Source of the DNA: Nanobdellati archaeon
GTDB taxonomy: Archaea; EX4484-52; GLR71
Assembly (NCBI GenBank): GCA_019429125.1
Contig: JAHYJO010000001.1
Location: 90,065-154,064, forward strand
Length of the DNA stretch: 64,000 nucleotides
Reading direction: 5' to 3'
The notes under the pieces were generated by a model. The model was given only the letters and a program-made list of their open reading frames with translations, ran no database searches and was not told the origin of the DNA. Below, piece after piece: positions 50,207 to 61,500 of the stretch (positions are counted from its first letter, which is position 1; each line of letters opens with the position of its first letter). A program made the position numbers and the translations under genes.

Positions 50207-50905
50207 ATGGTGTATAAATTGTTTTATTTATCTGTAAATTATAGACATAAAGGGCAAGTGAATATTGACTATATATTTGCGTTTTTAGTTCTGACACTAT
50301 CTATAATTTATGCTGCAAATATTGCTATAGGGTCAATAAATCCGTTTTATGAAACTTTGGATACTAATAATCTTCATGCTGAAGCATGGCTTTTCTCTGA
50401 GATATTTTTAAGGGATATAGAAATTGAAGATAATGTAATTAATGAATCATTAATTTCTGTTTATGCTGATAATCGGACGAAGCTTCGTGATTCAATTGTT
50501 GAGAAATATTGGTATCATCAAAAGATAGTAATTGAGCAGTATCCTATTATAATTACAGACAATGTTTCAGGGTATAATCATTCGGGTAATACTATATTCA
50601 ACAAAGAATATGGTGTTTTAAAAATTGTAGATTTCATTGTTAGAAATAGTAGTAGTATATCTGGTTATGATGTTGTAGATATTGATGCTGATGTATTTTA
50701 TTATGGTCTGAATAAAAATGATATCATATTGATATCAGGTATTAATTACACAATATCTAATATTGATTCTAAAGGGAATTTTATAGCACTTGAAAGAACA
50801 GTATTATCTTATGGTTGGGGGAGTATGGATATTGATATGGTTTCTGTGAACAGATATTCAACAATTGATGGATTTATGGCTAGAATAAATATTTTATATT
50901 TTTGA
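50207..50905 (+). CDS. Pilin-like secreted protein
   Basis: RHKGQVNIDYIFAFLVLTLSIIYAANIAIG. Confidence 0.65.
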   Translation: MVYKLFYLSVNYRHKGQVNIDYIFAFLVLTLSIIYAANIAIGSINPFYETLDTNNLHAEAWLFSEIFLRDIEIEDNVINESLISVYADNRTKLRDSIVEKYWYHQKIVIEQYPIIITDNVSGYNHSGNTIFNKEYGVLKIVDFIVRNSSSISGYDVVDIDADVFYYGLNKNDIILISGINYTISNIDSKGNFIALERTVLSYGWGSMDIDMVSVNRYSTIDGFMARINILYF

Positions 50906-50930
50906 GTGATTATGGGAGTAATGAAGTATT

Positions 50931-52508
50931 ATGTGGATTAGGAAATGTAAACGTCGTATTGGTTTTATGCATAGTCTTGAAGCTGTTATTGCAGTCATGA
51001 TTCTTCTTAGTTATTCAAGTAATGTTATGGATGTAGTTTCAGAATATGATGGTTGGCGTATTGCAAGATTGTCACAGGAATCACGAGAAATTGCAGGGGT
51101 TATGAATTACATTGGTTATATGGAACTTCTTTCGGGAAATAGTTCTGATACATTTTCTAGAGTTGCATCATATCTTGCTGGTCGTGAAAAAATGGGTGTT
51201 GCAATAACTGTTGATAATTTGATAAAACCTGTGGTGCGTGTGGGTGTTATTACTAATAATACTGAGACTTATAAGAGTTATAGTGAAAATTTATTACAAA
51301 ATGCTCTAGGTGAAGATAGAGTTATTGTTATAAATGGTAAAAAAACTTTACTTGAGGTGCGAAATACTACGTTTGTTTCTGATTGGAAAATGTTTGATGT
51401 ATTAGTTATTCCTATTGAAGGAAATGATATTGATATGATAGGTAATATTAGTTTGATTAATGGTACATATAATTCAAAATTATTAAACTTCCTTAGGCAG
51501 GGAAAAGGAGTGATTCAGGTTTCAAATCTGAGTGATAAATCTTTTGTTGATTTTGAGGTTCAGAGAAACGTTTTTGGTCTTTTGTGGAATGATACCAGTT
51601 TACCTTCTGTTATTTTTAATTCTTCTTTTTCAGATTTGAATCCGTCTGATGCAGGGTATGTTTTGCATAAATATTTTTATGTTAATCCTTTTGTGGTGAA
51701 TACTGAAGTATCTTTTAGTCGTAATATGTCTAATCCTGCGTGGTGGAATATGACTACGGGTATTGTTGATGTGTATGTAGGTGATACTAATCATACTATC
51801 GGTTCTGCTAACTGTACTGTTAATGTTGGTACTCCTTGTGTTGGTGATACTCAGAATGATCTTGATTTTTCAAATACAATCAATTCAACAAATGGAATCT
51901 ATAAATTTGATATGATGTCTTTGAGTCATAAGGATTATGGCGTATTAATCATTAATTCTACTGGTTTTGGATATGATTTGATATACATCGATGAGAATCA
52001 AGACCGTAATTTTACAAATGATGGTTATTTTTCAGGACTTGTTCAGGGAGATAGAATTGAGATTGATGGTAATAGTTATATAATTAATGAAATTGATATT
52101 AGTGGGAATTATATTGAGTTATTTATTGAAGAACCTCATAATTTCTATGATATGAATAGAGATAATGAATTAGAATCTAGTCATGGTTTTGTTTTTGGAT
52201 TAAATAAATCTCAATTTGTTTTGGTTGAATCTGGATATGTGATGGATTCTGGAGGCAAAATGCCGATTGCTATTGCTAATTATGGTGGATTTACAGGACG
52301 GACTGTGTGGATTACAGATAATATTGTATCTTATGATGAATGGCATCTTTTACGCAGTATGATTTTATGGGTATCTCCTAAAACAGTCATTATATCTACA
52401 GTACAGGATAATGTAAATGATGTTGTGTCAAGTGATTTTGTGCTTCTTGCAAATGAGGATATGTCTCAACCTTATGTTATGACTTGGAAAGCGTGGTATT
52501 ATGATTGA
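50931..52508 (+). CDS. Pilin-like large secreted protein
   Basis: RRIGFMHSLEAVIAVMILLSY N-terminus. Confidence 0.65.
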   Translation: MWIRKCKRRIGFMHSLEAVIAVMILLSYSSNVMDVVSEYDGWRIARLSQESREIAGVMNYIGYMELLSGNSSDTFSRVASYLAGREKMGVAITVDNLIKPVVRVGVITNNTETYKSYSENLLQNALGEDRVIVINGKKTLLEVRNTTFVSDWKMFDVLVIPIEGNDIDMIGNISLINGTYNSKLLNFLRQGKGVIQVSNLSDKSFVDFEVQRNVFGLLWNDTSLPSVIFNSSFSDLNPSDAGYVLHKYFYVNPFVVNTEVSFSRNMSNPAWWNMTTGIVDVYVGDTNHTIGSANCTVNVGTPCVGDTQNDLDFSNTINSTNGIYKFDMMSLSHKDYGVLIINSTGFGYDLIYIDENQDRNFTNDGYFSGLVQGDRIEIDGNSYIINEIDISGNYIELFIEEPHNFYDMNRDNELESSHGFVFGLNKSQFVLVESGYVMDSGGKMPIAIANYGGFTGRTVWITDNIVSYDEWHLLRSMILWVSPKTVIISTVQDNVNDVVSSDFVLLANEDMSQPYVMTWKAWYYD

Positions 52509-53010
52509 TAGGTATAAAGTATCTAGGGTAAAAAAACGCAAAGGCCAGTTTTTTGTGATAAGCATAATAGTTATTCTTTTCGCTCTAACTACATTAAATG
52601 GTATTCTTACACAAAATCGTAATATTGACTTATCTTATATGCAATATGATAGGACTTATTTTGTGATTAATCAGATGGAATCGGATATTTTTAATATTAT
52701 TTCTGTTGTAGGTCATAAATCTATAATAGATGATATTGAAGAATATATGGTTCATGAACGGAAAGTTCTTGGGAAAACGGGGTATTCTCTTGAATTTGAA
52801 AAAGATGTATCATATATTGGTGATTATCCAAATAATATATCTATAAATTATACAATCAAATCATCAAATGTTAATATACGGCGGGAGTTAAATACAAATG
52901 CGTGGTGTGTTCGTTATGAATATAATGATTTATGTAGTTTTCTTAGTCTTTCAACAAATAATATTGTGACAGATGTGAGTTGCTGTTCTGATTTTAATTT
53001 ATGTTGTTGA
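52501..53010 (+). CDS. Pilin-like protein with C-terminal Cys cluster
   Basis: KKRKGQFFVISIIVILFALTTLNGI; VSCCSDFNLCC. Confidence 0.65.
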   Translation: MIDRYKVSRVKKRKGQFFVISIIVILFALTTLNGILTQNRNIDLSYMQYDRTYFVINQMESDIFNIISVVGHKSIIDDIEEYMVHERKVLGKTGYSLEFEKDVSYIGDYPNNISINYTIKSSNVNIRRELNTNAWCVRYEYNDLCSFLSLSTNNIVTDVSCCSDFNLCC

Positions 53011-53076
53011 TTTATAGTTTGAGGGGTTATGTTTTTATATACTATTTTTGATAAATATAGTTGTAGTGATATAATT

Positions 53077-53697
53077 ATGAAATATTTGTATATTGTCTTT
53101 TTTTGTGTTCTTATTCTTTTTGTGTCTGGGGTGTATGTAGTAAATTTGGATGTTGATGCTGGTGTTCTTCCGGGTGAGGTATTTTATGCTTTTGATTTGT
53201 TTTTTGAAAGGATTCATCTTTTATTTACTTTTGGTTCTAAAAATAAGGCGGAGGTTCTGTTATCATTTGCAAAAGAGAGAGAATCTGAATTAGATGCTCT
53301 TGATTCTGATAAGATTGATAGATTTGCAGAGAGTCTTATAAGTAAACGAGATAATTATATTATGATGGCTAGAAATAAATTAGAAACATCTGATATTGAT
53401 AGTGTTTCTCGACAAAATATTTTGTGGGAGATTGATAAAATAGTTGGTTCGAAAATATTTGACAGTGATGAAGTTATAGTAGTTGATGACAATGTTGTAT
53501 TGGTTGATGAAAATAATAGTGTTTTTGTTGAACAAGAAGAAGAACAAGAAATGGTTAAATCTATAATCATGCTTTCAGAGTTGCAGGAGACTGCATGTTA
53601 TGCTGCTGAAACTGGTAATACTTGTGATACAAGATTAGTTGATCTTGGTCTTGTGACAAAAGATAACTGTTGTATAGTTTTGGGTGTATGTTGTTAA
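53077..53697 (+). CDS. DUF5667-type secreted protein
   Basis: DAGVLPGEVFYAFDLFFERIHLLFTFGSKNKAEVLLSFAKERESELDAL; internal ATG at 53077 gives a clean signal peptide. Confidence 0.7.
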   Translation: MKYLYIVFFCVLILFVSGVYVVNLDVDAGVLPGEVFYAFDLFFERIHLLFTFGSKNKAEVLLSFAKERESELDALDSDKIDRFAESLISKRDNYIMMARNKLETSDIDSVSRQNILWEIDKIVGSKIFDSDEVIVVDDNVVLVDENNSVFVEQEEEQEMVKSIIMLSELQETACYAAETGNTCDTRLVDLGLVTKDNCCIVLGVCC

Positions 53698-53722
53698 TTT
53701 GGTGAGATTATAAGATTATTGT

Positions 53723-54733
53723 GTGTGTATGAAATTTAAAAATTTGTTTATGATATCATTAGCATTTTCATTTCTTTTAGTCATGACTCCAGCTTTTTCG
53801 GAACTTAATTGTACTGTATCAAATACTCAAAGTTTTAGTACTTTGGTATATAAGATGTCAAGTCTTTCTAATGCGCATGCAGAATTGTATACTGGTTCAA
53901 ATTATTTGTATAATGTTTCTTGTCAGGATGTGACTAGTGATGGTGTACTGACTGGTATTAACTTAAACAATAACTGTGATGATGCGCATTTCCTTAATAT
54001 TTCGTCAGTGACTAATGCTCATGTGGAAAATAGTACGGTGGGTAATTATCCAGAAGGCATTTGTCTTTCTTCAACTTCTGCAGATATAATATACAGTTAT
54101 GAAACACAACCTTGTTCGGTTGCAGGGTATCAGACGTGTCTTGGAACATTTAGTTCTGATACTAATGCACATATCGCAGATTGTGTGACAGCACCTTATA
54201 GTAATTATATTTGCGCTAATTTGACTTATGATTTTACTTGTAATTATGGTGTGTCAGATTTGGACGGTAATTGCAGTCTTGCGTGTGGTGCTGATACTCA
54301 GTGTGATGGTAGGGCTCCGGGGTATAAAACGGATAGCTGTAATGGGGTAGGGGAGACTTATTTTATTGATATTTGTAATAGCACTTGTCAGTTTGTGGAT
54401 GATTCTGCTAAAGTCTGTAACAGTACGGGTTCTGGCTGTAATGGTGGTAGTTTAGCTTGTGATGGTTATTCTGCAGGGCAATGTCTACCGAGTGGAACTG
54501 AATATTGTGATAATTCGTGTACTAATGAAACTGCAGTAGGTATGTGTATAACTAATCAGGCTATGCGGAAGGCACTTGTACAGTATACGGTGGACCCTTA
54601 TAATAGAAAACTTGATATGGTTGCTATGAAATGTCTTATAAATATGTATCTCGGTGCAACTTGCAGTGATCCTAAATCACAAGATTATATAGATATTGCT
54701 AATGCAATTTCAGATTCAATTTTACCTAATTGA
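53723..54733 (+). CDS. Cys-rich secreted protein with three NAH-motif repeats
   Basis: SSLSNAHAE, SSVTNAHVE, SSDTNAHIA; signal peptide. Confidence 0.65.
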   Translation: MCMKFKNLFMISLAFSFLLVMTPAFSELNCTVSNTQSFSTLVYKMSSLSNAHAELYTGSNYLYNVSCQDVTSDGVLTGINLNNNCDDAHFLNISSVTNAHVENSTVGNYPEGICLSSTSADIIYSYETQPCSVAGYQTCLGTFSSDTNAHIADCVTAPYSNYICANLTYDFTCNYGVSDLDGNCSLACGADTQCDGRAPGYKTDSCNGVGETYFIDICNSTCQFVDDSAKVCNSTGSGCNGGSLACDGYSAGQCLPSGTEYCDNSCTNETAVGMCITNQAMRKALVQYTVDPYNRKLDMVAMKCLINMYLGATCSDPKSQDYIDIANAISDSILPN

Positions 54734-54763
54734 TTTTTATTTCTTTTTGCATATATTTTAATC

Positions 54764-55522
54764 ATGATTCTTAAAGTTGCATATGTAGGCAAGGATTTTT
54801 GTGGGTCACAGATACAGGTTAAAGGAAGGACTGTTGAAGGTGAAGTAATATCTGCTCTTGAACGGCTTGATTTTATTGATGAGGATGCACCAAGGTTTAG
54901 GATTATTAGCCGGACTGATAAAGGTGTTTCGGCATGCTGCAATCTTGCAAGACTTGAATCTAAAAAAAATATTGATATTGAACGGTTGAATCATGAATTA
55001 CCAACAGATGTCTTTATTCTTGGTAAGAGTGAAGGCATGTTACATTTACCTGTCAAGAAACATTATGTATATATTGTTGATGCTTCAACTGCAAAGAAGA
55101 TTGAGGTCAGTAAACTTAGCTATGTTGCAACTATTTTTTCTGGTAAACATGATTTTTCTAATTTTGCGAGGATTGAAAAAGACAATGGAAAAACAACATT
55201 TAGAGAGATTGAGGTTACAGTTGAAGCTTTTGGGAATTTGGTATTGATTCACTTTTATGGTACTGGTTTTTTATGGCAGATGATACGGCGTATTGTAAGA
55301 TGTATGTATGATTTTTCATTTGGTAAAATAAATGATTCATATATTTTAGGACTTTTGGATTGTAACATATCTAAAAATTATTCTGCAGCAGATGCTTGCA
55401 ATCTTATCCTTGTTGATATTGATTGTGGACTAAAGTTTGACTCTGAATCTTATGTAAGGAAATATATAGATCAAAAAATGGGCTTGCTGGAGAGAGAGAT
55501 GTTCTTTTTTAGTCAACTATAA
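54764..55522 (+). CDS. truA: tRNA pseudouridine synthase TruA
   Basis: ISRTDKGVSACCNLARLES; FLWQMIRRIV. Confidence 0.92.
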   Translation: MILKVAYVGKDFCGSQIQVKGRTVEGEVISALERLDFIDEDAPRFRIISRTDKGVSACCNLARLESKKNIDIERLNHELPTDVFILGKSEGMLHLPVKKHYVYIVDASTAKKIEVSKLSYVATIFSGKHDFSNFARIEKDNGKTTFREIEVTVEAFGNLVLIHFYGTGFLWQMIRRIVRCMYDFSFGKINDSYILGLLDCNISKNYSAADACNLILVDIDCGLKFDSESYVRKYIDQKMGLLEREMFFFSQL

Positions 55523-58500
55523 ATCTCTCTTTCTCCAGCTTTTTTGCGAGGTATGCTACCTCATTATGAGCTACTTCTTTGATATCTTGCGATATCCTTT
55601 GTTCTGTTTTATTTATTGTATCTAAGACTTGTTTGGGCAAAGTCGTTAGTACTTTTTCTGCTTGTTCAAAGTTGTACATTGTGTTTGCTTGTGCTATATA
55701 GGGGGGGTTCATAGGGTTAGTTGTTTCAATCGGTTTGAAACTATAATTTCTGGATGATTGTCTAGTTTTTGTTTTTACAAAAATTCCAGCAACTATAGTT
55801 AGAGCTGCAAGAATCATTAGCCACCAGTAATCCAGTATGCTTTTTTTTGTTGTTATTTCAGTCGTATTGTCAGATTGTGCTTTATTTTTGTATATGATAT
55901 CTGTTGCGAATATTTTTGGTTTTGAAAAATATATGATATCTTTTGGATTTATGTATCTGTCTGTTTTATATTCTGTGCGTATGTATGTATTAGGTTCTAA
56001 TCTTGGATAGATTATAAGATATGAATTTGTAGTTTTATCAATTATTATTTTTGCTGAAGTGTCTGTAAATAAAATATTGTCAGTTGTTATAATTTCAGTC
56101 GGTAATGTTTCATAAATTGCAAAATTGCTCAATACCTCATTTCCTGTGTAATGTGTGTTTATTCCAATAATCTCATTTCCGTTTTCATTAAGTGTTATGT
56201 CTCTTGTAATTTCTATGTATTTACCTATTTTTTCTGTATCTTGTGATATACTTAAAATGTCTGTTTCTGATAATTTTCCGAAGTATTTTTCAAGAAGACT
56301 ATATATATTTAAATTATTATTTATTATTTTTTTAATTTCTATGTTATTGTCATTATAAGTATAAGTTATGTCTGTAATATCTTTAAGATAATTATCATTT
56401 GAGTCAGTATCTGTAGTATTGTATGTATTGTTTTTTGTAGGTGTTATTGTGGTTGGTGCACTAAAACCTGCCGACGGTGAATCTCTTGAACTGCTACTAC
56501 TACAAGTTGTGCAGAGGGGTGTAAGTGAGATTTGTGTTATGTTATTGTAGGTTTCACCTACTGTTATATTGAATTCTATTGTGGTTGTTGTAATAAAACC
56601 TGTTTTTGAGATAATAAGATGTAATGTTTCATTGTATGCTGTTGCGTTGACTTGCAACATTACACGGCCTTGTGCATCTGTGATACTGTTTGTAAGCAGA
56701 GTTGTTGCGTTCCAATAAAGTGTTGTTTGTGCGCCAGATATTGGTGTTGTTTCCGATAATATTGTGATATTTATGTATGCCATGTCATTTTGCTTTAGGT
56801 ATATGTCTTGTTCTGTATTGAAATCGGTTGCAGTTGTATTGAAAGTGGTTTCATTGTCTGAAGTATAGTTAATGCTACTTGCGTTGATTCTGTATATACT
56901 ATCATAGAGGTCTGTGAAATTAGCGATACTATTTGTTGTGATTATTGTGTTTGGATCTCCAGTTTTGTTTAATGTTAATCCTGTGTTATTTGTAAGGCTT
57001 ACAGTTATTGTGTTGTTTGTAATTTGTGTTTTTGAAGTATTGTATATATCTTTTAAGTCGTAAGCGTTTACAGTTATATTTATTATTCTCTCAATTGCCG
57101 TGACTTCAATATATGTTGTGTTTCCTATTGTTTGTGTGATTGTGATTTTTTGTGGTATAAAGTAGTTGTTGTCTGTGAATTCTGTAGTGTTTGTGAAAGT
57201 TATATTGTAATTTCCTTTAAGTATCTGTGTCTTGTTAAACCATCCGTTTGTGTCTGTCTGTCCAGTGAATGATGTTGGTCCATTGACTGTTATGCTTATA
57301 TTTTCAAGGTTGTCTCCAGTCTGGTTTATTACTCTAATTGAAATCCTGCTTTCGTTAAGTGTTACAGGTGTCTGTATTGTTGTTCCTGCGTTTATGTCAT
57401 CAATATCTATATTTATTGGAGACCCTATGAAATAATCACTTTCAAATGTGATTATGTAATTGCCTGAAATAATTTTGCTGAAGGTTGCAGTATCATTTTC
57501 AATCGATATTGAACTTGGTGTATTTCCTGTCAATGTTACAGTTGTGTTGTGTACTGAGTTTCCTAGATTGCTTGTAAGACTTAGATTTATTTTGGTTGTT
57601 TTTATTGTAAGTGTTATAGGGTTATATCCTGCAGTAATTATTATGTTTTCATTTATGTTACCATAACCTAATGTTGTTCCATCTGCAATGATTTTATAGG
57701 CACCAATCTTTGTGGTATTTCCATCTATGAAAAAATTAACTCGTCCATTTTCATTTGTGTAGTCTTCTATAATATCTCCAAATGCAATTGATTCTATTGT
57801 GATTGCTGCAGTTTCAATCTCTGCGTTGTAATCATCAAGTATATACATATTTAAAATGGCTTGGTGTGTTCCTAAAAGATAATAATCTTCGTTTAGGTGT
57901 GGTTCTGTATAAGCTTGAGTTTCATTATACAATATGTTTGATTCATTATCTGAAAAGGATAATATGTATGGTTTATAGTGTGGATTGACTTTAAAACTAT
58001 ATATTCCATTTTCATCTGTGGTGGTCCTATATATTTCATCTCGTGAATTATCTAAATATATCACAAGAATATTACTTGAGATGATTCCTCCATCAAAATT
58101 AAATATAGTTCCATTGACTTTTGAGTTTCCTGAAAGGCTAATGTCTGTAGTTATTATTGATGGTGTTTTAGTCATAATTGTTTTTACAGTATTTGTATTA
58201 TATCCAGTTTGTGTGGTTCTTATTTTGTAGGTTAAAGGACTATCAAGATTTGTGGCACCTTGGAGGATAGGGCTGACATTAATACTATAGTTTCCGTTTT
58301 CATCACTATATGTTGTGTATCTTACAGTTTCTGTACCGTCTATTATGAATTCAACAAAAGCGTTTGTAATATTTTTGAAAGCAGATTGTGTGTTTACAAA
58401 GAAAAGGTCTGTGATGTGTCCTATGAGGTTTATTATACCATTTATTGTTATGTTTGTTCTATTGTTAGTACTATAACCCGGATATATGTTTTGGTCATAT

Positions 58501-61500
58501 ACTATTTGGTCATAATAAGTACCTATCATGCCCATCTGACCGTTATCATAACTATCATAGGTCTTGTATCCTGCAGTTGTAATTCTTATGAAATATCCTT
58601 CATCTACTGCATTATTTATAGGACTACCATCTATAGGGATTACAATAATTCCATCACTATTTGTTGTTCCTTTTGAAAATACAAGTTTTCCAATTGATAT
58701 TTTTGTTTTTGTGATACCATAACCTTTGCTTTCACCATCTATTAGTACATCATATACTCCTGATGGCAGGTTTGAGATGACTATTATACCATTTGCATCT
58801 GTTGTTTTGTTATCTGTTGCTTCATAATTATACCAGTAGGAATCGCTGTAATCATATCCTGTTGCATATATCTTAACAGTTATGTTTTCAACAGGTCCTG
58901 CAAGACCTGTTGTGTTTATTATAAGGTCATATGTGTCATTTTCAAGGATACTGTTGTAATATGTTCCTTTTAAAGAGGGGATTATTGTGTTGTTTGGATC
59001 TAAATGGATATATTTGTGTTCTCCTGCTGAAATTGTTATTAGTGTGGAATTGTAGACTATTGTTCCACTGACATTTTTTGTAATTGATATGTTGTATGTG
59101 CCGGGTATTATCCATTTTAATGTCACTGTTCCGTCTGCTACAGTTGTGCCATTTACTCTTAGACCTTTTCCATTATTGACAAAACCTCCAGAAAGATCGA
59201 GTAGGGTTACATTTGCATCTATTACAGGTGCACTTATTGCATCCGTAACATTCACAAGAATCTGCGTGATGTTTAACATTGTTGTGTTTGGACCGTTTGT
59301 ACCATTAAATATTGTGTAGTTTGTTTGGGTTATGCCGTATCCTTGTGCACTTCCATTTGCAGTCATGGTTATGTTTTGACCTGGTGATGCTTCATATTGC
59401 ATTTTTCTGAAAGTTATGTTGTTGTTTGAAGTGTTTGTTTCGCCTATAAGGTTGTCTCCCAAAGCATCATCATAGATTAGTGTAGGGTAAGTTTCCCAAA
59501 GAATTACATCAATTCCTCCACTAACTGCTGAACCTTCTTCATCTATTACTTCTATCTTGAATGTATTTTCTTCAAGTAGGATTTCTATTATTATAGATCC
59601 TGTAACATTTATTGATACTGTTGTTGCATTGTATCCTACATCAGTCCCATTTATAGTTATTGTATATGTTTTGTTCTCAAGGTTTCGGAATTGTGCGGTG
59701 CCGTTATTATCTGTGTTTTTTGATGAAGGTATTTCTTCAATAGTCACATTTATATTTTCTGCAGCTGCGTTATCATAACTGCTGTTGACTTGTATATTAA
59801 GTCTGTATTCTTCAAGGACTGCGTTTTCTGTGTTCTGTGAGCCACCGTATATGTTTATTTGTTTTTCTGTGTAGTTGTATCCAAGACTTGTACCGTTGAT
59901 TGTAAGGTTGTAGAGACCTGGTGGGAATGTTTGGTTCTCTAAGATTATTGTTCCTGTGCTGTTTGTGTATCCTGTGAAGTTTGCAGCACCGTCGGTCTTA
60001 TTTAGGCTTACATAAATGTTTGCAAGGAGTGTGCTGTATGTGTCTATTACATTTACAGTCATTCGTGTTGTGTCAAGATTTATTAGCATGTTATTGTCTG
60101 AATCCATTGATAGTATGATTGTCTGGTTGTAGAAATCATGTGAGGTTTCATTGATTGTTATGTTGTATGTGGACTGGTTGAATCTTGTAAATGTAACGAT
60201 TCCATCTGTGTCTGTGAGTGCGTTAAGGGAGTTTCCTAGATAATCTCTAAGTATTGTTCCTGTTGTTGGATCTGTAAGTGATACATTTGCATTTTGAAGA
60301 ATGCCTAAATCATCTGTAATATTTATTGTCAAATTAGTTGCATTCAATGTGAATGTGTAAGTTGTGTTATTGTTTGGGTATGCGTAAATATCTGCGTGAC
60401 TTTGGTTCTGATAACCCTTATCAATTGCGTTGATTGTTAGATTCCATACAGATTCAATGTTTGTGAAGTTTGCCCAACCACCAGTTGTGCTGATTTGGTA
60501 TGTGTCTGTGCTGTTTGTTATGTTTATTATTGTGTTATCTATTGGAGTTCCAGTTTCATTTATTATGTAGATGCTTATGTTTCCAGGTCTTGGTTGTAAG
60601 GTTATGTTACACCAGTTAATTTCACCAGGTATTGTTACATTACACTGGACAGTATTAGTGTAATGGTTGCTCTCGTTTACTGTTGTGTTGTAGTTTCCTA
60701 ATGCGATATAAACTGCATCATAATATAGACCTGTGAAACTTTGCATTGTTATGTTTGCGCCTGTTGAATTTTCGTAAGTAACATTTGCAGGGTAGATTGT
60801 CTGTGATAATGGGTTTGTTAGATTAATCATTAATATTGTCGTGTTTAATAGGATTGTAGTGTTGTATGCAGTACCTCCTTGTGTTATGTCTATTGAAGTT
60901 GTTTGTGTGCGGCAACCATATATTGATCCGTTTGCTTCAACATTGTAGGTGTCAATTGGTACTGCTGCAAATGTTGTGGCTCCCGATATTGTGTTTTGTG
61001 AGTTTGAATATGAACTACCAGTAATTGTAACATTTATGTTGTTAAGTAACATTCCTGAACAGTTGACAGTTACTTCAAGTGTTGTTTCGTTAAGTTGTTG
61101 TAGATAATAGGTTTGATTGAAATAATGGTATGCTTGAAGTTGTGCGTTCTCTATTGGTAGATTGTTTTCGGCATCTGTTATTTTGGTTTCATATTTTGCA
61201 ATCAATCTGTATTCTTTTTCAAAGGTTATATTGTCAGTGTTTATAATTTCATAGATCGGTAAGTAATTGTTGTGATAAACTGCAATATAATATGTATCTT
61301 CTGAATTGACAAATATATTTTTCGTACCATCAAGGGTTGCGATATTGTCATATTTTATGTTTCCTGAAGTAAAAAGACGTACGTTTACAAGACTTATTGA
61401 TTGATTACTGAAATTGTTGGTTGTAGTAATTGTCATGTTTAAACTGCCTTTAAGATTTATGTCTTTTGAGGAATAACTTCCCGAGCTCTCTCCAATATAG

